Assembly (NCBI GenBank): GCA_021827545.1
Contig: JAKAVH010000086.1
Span: 1 to 9,635, forward strand
Length of the DNA: 9,635 nt
Direction of reading: 5' to 3'
Source: Thermoplasmata archaeon
GTDB taxonomy: Archaea; Thermoplasmatota; Thermoplasmata; UBA184
Under the pieces are notes generated by a model that did no database searches, was not told the origin of the DNA, and was given only the letters and a program-made list of their open reading frames with translations. Below are positions 6,205-9,635 of the stretch, in pieces; positions within the stretch are counted from its first letter, which is position 1, and the number at the start of each line of letters is the position of its first letter. The position numbers were made by a program, and so were the translations under genes.

Positions 6205-7188
6205 TCACTCCCCGTCCCGCCGGTGAGCGCTCAATCGAGCGATCACCGTCTCGAGCTGGAGCCGCTCGCCGGCGCCCTGCGCCAGGCGGAAGTCGACTTC
6301 TCCCAAGTACTCGACGAGCCGGGCCTTCTCTCGATCGGAAAGCACGTTCGTCGGAATGTCGGGCAGGTAGGCGTGGATCGCCCGGAGGATGTCTTCGCCG
6401 GTCGATCCTCGGTCGATGAACAGTCGGAACAGCCGCTCTCGGGCGGCGAAGAACCGGCCGTCGACGGCCAGCCGGACCATCTCCTCAACCTCCGAGCGGA
6501 TCGGCACCGTGGCGTGCTCGCGCACCCGCTCCGCGGTCACTTCGTCCGTGCCCGTCGCGGCGAGCTGAAGGAGGTTGGTCGCCCGTCGAAGGTCGCCGGC
6601 CGCGGCCGCCACGAGCATCGTGTACGCCTCGGGAGTGACCCGCTTGTGCTCGGCCGCGGCGACCCGTTCGAGCTGCGCCCGGACCTCGTCCGGGCCGTGC
6701 AGGCGGAAGCGGAAGACCGCGCAGCGGGACTGGATCGGTTCGATGATCCGCGAGGAGTAGTTGCAGGAGAGGATGAATCGGCAGGAAGTCGCGTAGCGCT
6801 CCATCACTCGGCGGAGCGACGCTTGGGCCTCGGCCGTGAGGTTGTCCGCCTCGTCCAAGAACAGCATCTTGAACCCGACGCCGCCGAGCGGGACGGTCCG
6901 CGCGTACTCCTTGATCTTCGTTCGGACCGTGTCGATGCCGCGTTCGTCCGAGGCGTTCAGCTCGAGGAAGTTCTGGCGCCATTCGTTGCCGAACAGGTCC
7001 CGGGCCAAGGCGAGCGCGGCGGTCGTCTTTCCGGTGCCGGGCGGGCCGGCGAACAACAGGTGCGGCATCGACCGGTGGACGGCGTACCCTTGTAGGAGCG
7101 GGACGATCGACCGCTGACCGATCAGTTCGGAGAGGGAACGGGGCCGGTGCTTCTCAACCCAGATCTCGCTCGAAGAGGCCATCGACAT
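6205..7188 (-). CDS. rfcS: Replication factor C small subunit (clamp loader)
   Basis: A 327-residue AAA+ ATPase. With the large subunit it opens and loads the PCNA sliding clamp at primer-template junctions. The N-terminal RFC box is [16 protein letters not shown] (10-25). Walker A is GPPGTGKTT (48-56), and Walker B is LFLDEAD (109-115). Sensor 1 is in the SCNYSSR region (141-147), and the arginine-finger SRC is at 154-156. The C-terminal part (about 230-320) fits the collar domain. Length matches archaeal small subunits. ATG 7188 and ATG 7182 are alternative starts differing by two residues; neither has a clear ribosome binding site. The gene follows the 158-residue helical protein by 29 bp and precedes moaC, so it sits in a four-gene minus-strand operon. 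The large subunit is not in the window. Confidence 0.97.
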   Translation of the reverse strand: MSMASSSEIWVEKHRPRSLSELIGQRSIVPLLQGYAVHRSMPHLLFAGPPGTGKTTAALALARDLFGNEWRQNFLELNASDERGIDTVRTKIKEYARTVPLGGVGFKMLFLDEADNLTAEAQASLRRVMERYATSCRFILSCNYSSRIIEPIQSRCAVFRFRLHGPDEVRAQLERVAAAEHKRVTPEAYTMLVAAAAGDLRRATNLLQLAATGTDEVTAERVREHATVPIRSEVEEMVRLAVDGRFFAARERLFRLFIDRGSTGEDILRAIHAYLPDIPTNVLSDREKARLVEYLGEVDFRLAQGAGERLQLETVIARLSAHRRDGE

Positions 7189-7217
7189 CGGGACCGTATG
7201 CCCCGGGGCGGCCGCGA

Positions 7218-7694
7218 CTACTTAGGGTTTCCCGCGCTTCCCGTCCGACGAGGCGTCCCCACCGGCGACGGCTCCGCCCGTGGAGGACCGAGCCGGTCCT
7301 CGAGCGCCTCGCAGAGCAATCGGCCGTACTGGCCCAGGGCTTGGCGGTGCCCGCCGTGATCGTCGCGCCGCAGAATGCCGAGGAACCAGTCCAGCTCGTC
7401 CACGGCCTCTCGAAAGCGGGCGCGCTCCCCGGCGTCCATCGCGGGGACCGCGGCGGCTCCCCCCGGCGTCGCCAAACGGTCCAACTGCTCGCGAACGGAT
7501 CGTTGGAATCCGCGCACCGTCCGTTCGACCTCCTCCAGCCGATAATCGGCCAAGAGCACCAGTTCCCGGGAGAACTGGTCGAAGGCCCGGACGGCGGCGA
7601 GCGCTTCGGAGGGGGACGCGGGGCCCGATTTCGCCGGGATCTCCTCGGTCCCGTACGTCTTCCCGGGCCGCTCGCGTCGATCGCCGGTCGGCAT
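7218..7694 (-). CDS. Uncharacterised helical protein heading the rfcS-moaC-moaB operon
   Basis: A 158-residue protein I do not recognise. Residues 1-28 are a polar leader. Residues 29-76 are strongly helical and could form an amphipathic or coiled-coil pair ([41 protein letters not shown]). After a Gly/Ala linker, residues 88-136 form further helices with the motif [20 protein letters not shown] (residues 99-118). The tail from 137 is Pro-rich and probably disordered. There is no signal peptide, membrane segment or Cys motif. The frame is open upstream to 7877, but ATG 7694 is preferred: the TATA box at 7718-7725 lies about 27 bp before it, giving a nearly leaderless mRNA, and a longer start would overlap the divergent protease. 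rfcS follows 29 bp after its TAG. Confidence 0.75.
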   Translation of the reverse strand: MPTGDRRERPGKTYGTEEIPAKSGPASPSEALAAVRAFDQFSRELVLLADYRLEEVERTVRGFQRSVREQLDRLATPGGAAAVPAMDAGERARFREAVDELDWFLGILRRDDHGGHRQALGQYGRLLCEALEDRLGPPRAEPSPVGTPRRTGSAGNPK

Positions 7695-7717
7695 CCACCC
7701 GATGACGCAGCGCGAGC

Positions 7718-7725
7718 CTATATCC
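7718..7725. promoter_or_regulatory. Shared bidirectional TATA box
   Basis: The plus strand reads CTATATCC and the minus strand GGATATAG. It is the only A/T-rich patch in the 58-bp gap between divergent ATGs at 7694 (minus) and 7753 (plus). Its centre is about 27 bp from the minus ATG and 32 bp from the plus ATG. Both distances fit archaeal TATA-to-start spacing with no leader or a leader of a few bases. It probably drives both the rfcS operon and the protease gene. Confidence 0.55.
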
Positions 7726-7752
7726 CGGCGGGAATCTGCCGGGGTTCCGGCT

Positions 7753-8541
7753 ATGCGGGAGCTGCTCGTGCAGGTGCCGGTCCGCGGCACGATCCGCGAG
7801 CGGACCGTGGAGCCGTACGTACGCCTTCTGCACGACTTGCGTCGCCGCCGAAGAGTGCGGGGCGTTCTCCTGGACATCTCGAGCGGCGGGGGCGAATCGA
7901 TCGCCTCGATGGACCTCTACCTCGCCGTCAAGCGGCTCGACGCCGTGAAGCCGGTCGTCGCGATCTTCGGAGCCCAAGGAACCTCGGGGGCGTACTTGGC
8001 CGCCCTCGGCGCGCGACGGCTCTGGGCGTACCCCGAGAGCCTCGTCGGATCGATCGGCGTTGTCTTCCCGCACGTGGCCGTGGCCCGCCTGGCCCGGCGG
8101 CTCGGCGTCGATGTCGAGTGGATCCATGCGGGCGAGCACAAGGACGCCTACCAGGGGTATCGGCCGCTGACCGAAGCCGAGCGGGTCCACCTCCAATCGC
8201 TCGCCGACGAGAACCACGAGCTGTTCATCGAGCTCGTCGCCCGAGAACGAAAGAAGAGCGTCGAGGAGATCCGGGCGCTTTCGACGGGGGACTTCTGGTC
8301 CGGCCGCACCGCGAAGAAGGTCGGCCTGGTCGATGCGCTGGGCGACCGCGAGATGGCCTTGGAGGAGCTGGCGCAACTCACGGGGGTACCCGCTTCCCGG
8401 ACCCGCCGATGGACGCCCCCGCGTCCGTGGCTCGCCCGGCTGTTCGGTGCGAGCCTCGGTCCGGTCTGGGGATCGCTGCGCGAGGAACTGATCGAGGCGC
8501 TCGACGATCTTCGGCTCGAGGCCCGCGGCGGGCTTCGCTAG
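7753..8541 (+). CDS. sppA: Soluble S49-type serine protease (SppA-like)
   Basis: A 262-residue member of the S49/SppA peptidase family, which cleaves residual signal peptides or other membrane-derived peptides. The opening strand VPVRGTI (8-14) and SSGGGE (43-48) are typical of the fold. The predicted nucleophile is S78 in GTSGAYLAA, and the general-base Lys is K130 in GEHKDAYQGYRPLT. The segment FWSGRTAKKVGLVDALGD (181-198) is the usual end of the domain. No signal peptide or transmembrane helix is seen, unlike most SppA, so it is probably cytosolic or peripherally bound through the C-terminal PWLARLFGASLGPVWG segment (225-240). ATG 7753 is chosen over ATG 7702, which lies upstream of the TATA box at 7718-7725. 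The next gene is Sec61-beta, which suggests but does not prove a link to protein export. Confidence 0.88.
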   Translation: MRELLVQVPVRGTIRERTVEPYVRLLHDLRRRRRVRGVLLDISSGGGESIASMDLYLAVKRLDAVKPVVAIFGAQGTSGAYLAALGARRLWAYPESLVGSIGVVFPHVAVARLARRLGVDVEWIHAGEHKDAYQGYRPLTEAERVHLQSLADENHELFIELVARERKKSVEEIRALSTGDFWSGRTAKKVGLVDALGDREMALEELAQLTGVPASRTRRWTPPRPWLARLFGASLGPVWGSLREELIEALDDLRLEARGGLR

Positions 8542-8601
8542 CGGACCGGCAACGCGGGGGGCGGATCGCCGGGGCCACCCGGCGGGCGTGGCCGTCTAGC
8601 A

Positions 8602-8607
8602 TTTATA
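8602..8607 (+). promoter_or_regulatory. TATA box of the Sec61-beta gene
   Basis: TTTATA, the cleanest TATA element in the window, begins 31 bp before ATG 8633. Initiation about 25 bases downstream leaves a leader of at most a few bases, so the mRNA is probably leaderless. No ribosome binding site precedes the ATG, which fits. Confidence 0.65.
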
Positions 8608-8632
8608 GCGGGGACTCCCTCGGACCGGCGAG

Positions 8633-8794
8633 ATGCCCGACAATCGCCGCTCCGGCTTTTCGAGCGCCGCCGGCCTCATCCAGTACTACGACATGGAGGA
8701 GAGCCAGGCGATCAAGCTCAGCCCGATGCTCGTGATCGTGATGGGCCTCGCCGCGGCCGTCTTTGTCGAGATCGTTTCCTGGCGCGTGGTGTAG
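8633..8794 (+). CDS. secG: Preprotein translocase subunit Sec61-beta (archaeal SecG)
   Basis: A 53-residue tail-anchored protein, the small beta subunit of the SecYE-beta channel in the archaeal membrane. The polar N-terminus MPDNRRSGFSSAAGLIQYYD contains the family core S-x-A-G-L-I/V-x-Y-Y/F. It is followed by an acidic stretch, the IKLSP segment (27-31) that precedes the helix in archaeal members, and one transmembrane helix at about 32-50. Only two or three residues follow the helix. Length is typical (50-60). The strong TATA box 31 bp upstream and the lack of any competing frame support it. It lies 91 bp after the S49 protease gene with its own promoter. It is shorter than many automatic cutoffs and easily missed. 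Confidence 0.93.
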   Translation: MPDNRRSGFSSAAGLIQYYDMEESQAIKLSPMLVIVMGLAAAVFVEIVSWRVV

Positions 8795-8839
8795 CCCGCC
8801 GGACCGGTCATTGGGGGCCGAACTCAGGTTCAAGACCCG

Positions 8840-9634
8840 TTAGGCGGTCGCGAGACCGCCGACGGTGTCCGCGGAGGGGCCGAGACCCGGCAGGTAGCGG
8901 TCGCGCCCGCGATGATGGGTGAGCAGGACGACCTTCGACTCCGGCGACTCATCGGCGATCGGGTAGCCCGTTCGGCGGGAGAGCCCCTCGGAGAACGCCC
9001 GAATCTCCGGATGCGAGGGGACATGGTCGCGTCCCAGCCGCATCCGCGACTTGCCCATGTAGACGTATCCTTTGGGCTCGATGAAGTCCGGCCGGGCGAG
9101 GAGGTCCATCGCCGCGTACTCATCGACCCAACCGAGATTCCACCCGCGCACCAAGGTGTGCCGGATCACCCGTCGGGTCCGAAGGTCCCGGACGATCACC
9201 AGCGATTCTTGGAGGCGGTCCCAGGCATCGTCGCGGGCCGGGAGCGTCAGTCGCCGGAACACTTCCGCGTTCGGCGCGGTCACGGAGACGTACAGCTGCG
9301 TCGGTAACGGGTCGAGGTGGCGGAGCGCATCGGGGTTCGTTCCGTTCGTCACCAAGAACGTCGTCACGCCCCGTTCGTGGCACAGCTCGAGGAACTCGTT
9401 CAACTTCGGATACAGGGTCGGTTCCCCGGTGAGCGAGATCGCGACGTGGCGAGGCTGCTGCGCTTCGTCCCACCGACGGCGGTCCACCGCGGGGTCCCCC
9501 TTGAACCCCGAGAGGATCCGCTGCTGGGCGCGCACCGATCGCTCGAACAGCTCCGCGGGCGGGTCCCCGTCCGCAAAAGCGTCGTCCTCTTCCCATCCTT
9601 GGTTGCGCCAGCAGAATCGGCAGTGCAGGTTGCA
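8840..9634 (-). CDS. taw1: tRNA 4-demethylwyosine synthase Taw1/TYW1 (5' end outside window)
   Basis: A radical-SAM enzyme that converts N1-methylguanosine-37 of tRNA-Phe to 4-demethylwyosine using pyruvate, the committing step of wyosine-type base synthesis. The window holds 264 residues, starting exactly at the first cluster Cys. The CNLHCRFCWR motif gives C-x3-C-x2-C for the [4Fe-4S] cluster. Further family blocks are HVAISLTGEPTLYPKL, TTFLVTNGT, PTQLYVSVTAPN, and the segment from FIEPKGYVYMGKSRMRL to DHVPSHPE. About 60 N-terminal residues, including the start codon, lie beyond the right edge, judging by the usual 300-340 length. The gene ends in TAA only 45 bp from the convergent Sec61-beta stop. 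Confidence 0.96.
   Translation of the reverse strand, partial: CNLHCRFCWRNQGWEEDDAFADGDPPAELFERSVRAQQRILSGFKGDPAVDRRRWDEAQQPRHVAISLTGEPTLYPKLNEFLELCHERGVTTFLVTNGTNPDALRHLDPLPTQLYVSVTAPNAEVFRRLTLPARDDAWDRLQESLVIVRDLRTRRVIRHTLVRGWNLGWVDEYAAMDLLARPDFIEPKGYVYMGKSRMRLGRDHVPSHPEIRAFSEGLSRRTGYPIADESPESKVVLLTHHRGRDRYLPGLGPSADTVGGLATA
8843..8860 (+). terminator. GNRA-capped hairpin downstream of Sec61-beta
   Basis: GGCGGTC (8843-8849) and GACCGCC (8854-8860) form a perfect 7-bp stem. On the plus strand the loop is GCGA, a GNRA tetraloop closed by C-G, so it would be very stable in Sec61-beta read-through RNA. It lies 48 bases after that stop and also encodes the last residues of Taw1. It may mark the 3' end of the plus-strand transcript, but no T-run follows. 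Chance GC pairing is possible. Confidence 0.3.
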
Positions 9635-9635
9635 C

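Noticed and set aside
7702..7752. A 17-residue N-terminal extension of the S49 protease
   Set aside because: It starts upstream of the TATA box at 7718-7725. The family fold begins right after ATG 7753, and the extension has no hydrophobic signal.
7341..8735. A 464-codon plus-strand frame
   Set aside because: It crosses the helical-protein gene, the shared promoter, the protease and part of secG in a different frame, and its composition is that of a shadow frame.
8795..8839. Possible extra gene or RNA between secG and taw1
   Set aside because: Only 45 bases separate the convergent stops, with no promoter-like element or conserved structure beyond the hairpin inside taw1.
8822..8842. GGTTCAAGACC resembling a tRNA T-arm
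   Set aside because: The flanking bases pair poorly as a T stem, and no acceptor, D or anticodon arm is present in the short gap.

Overview
The window is a GC-rich stretch of a euryarchaeal chromosome. Several genes are diagnostic of Archaea: the class I release factor aRF1 with NIKS and GGQ motifs, the replication factor C small subunit, the wybutosine enzyme Taw1/TYW1, and a 53-residue Sec61-beta. Starts are preceded by TATA boxes 27-37 bp upstream, several implying leaderless or very short-leader mRNAs. A GC-rich member of Thermoplasmatota is my best guess, but that is inference from gene content and style. TAA, TAG and TGA all end genes here, so there is no sign of stop-codon reassignment.

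Layout, left to right. (1) 1-781 minus: a partial regulator-like protein with two winged-helix units in tandem. (2) 888-2465 plus, divergent from it: a large surface protein very rich in N-glycosylation sequons, with one C-terminal membrane anchor. (3) 4251-2540 minus: thioredoxin followed by aRF1, probably one transcript. (4) 4407-5231 plus: a class I methyltransferase-fold protein with unusual substitutions. It converges on the next operon so tightly that both stop codons lie in one TTAA. (5) 7694-5228 minus: an operon of an uncharacterised helical protein, RFC small subunit, MoaC and MoaB. It couples replication clamp loading to molybdenum cofactor synthesis. (6) 7753-8541 plus: a soluble S49-type protease divergent from that operon, apparently sharing one TATA box with it. 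(7) 8633-8794 plus: Sec61-beta, a short gene easily missed. (8) 9634-8840 minus: Taw1, cut by the window edge.

Most of the window is housekeeping: translation termination, tRNA modification, replication, protein export, redox and Moco synthesis. No stretch above 160 bases lacks a gene. I see no tRNA, rRNA, CRISPR array, insertion sequence or attachment site. I do not see a clear new multi-gene system. The best leads are the tandem winged-helix protein, the sequon-saturated surface protein, the divergent methyltransferase-like protein, the helical protein heading the RFC/Moco operon, and the shared TATA box.
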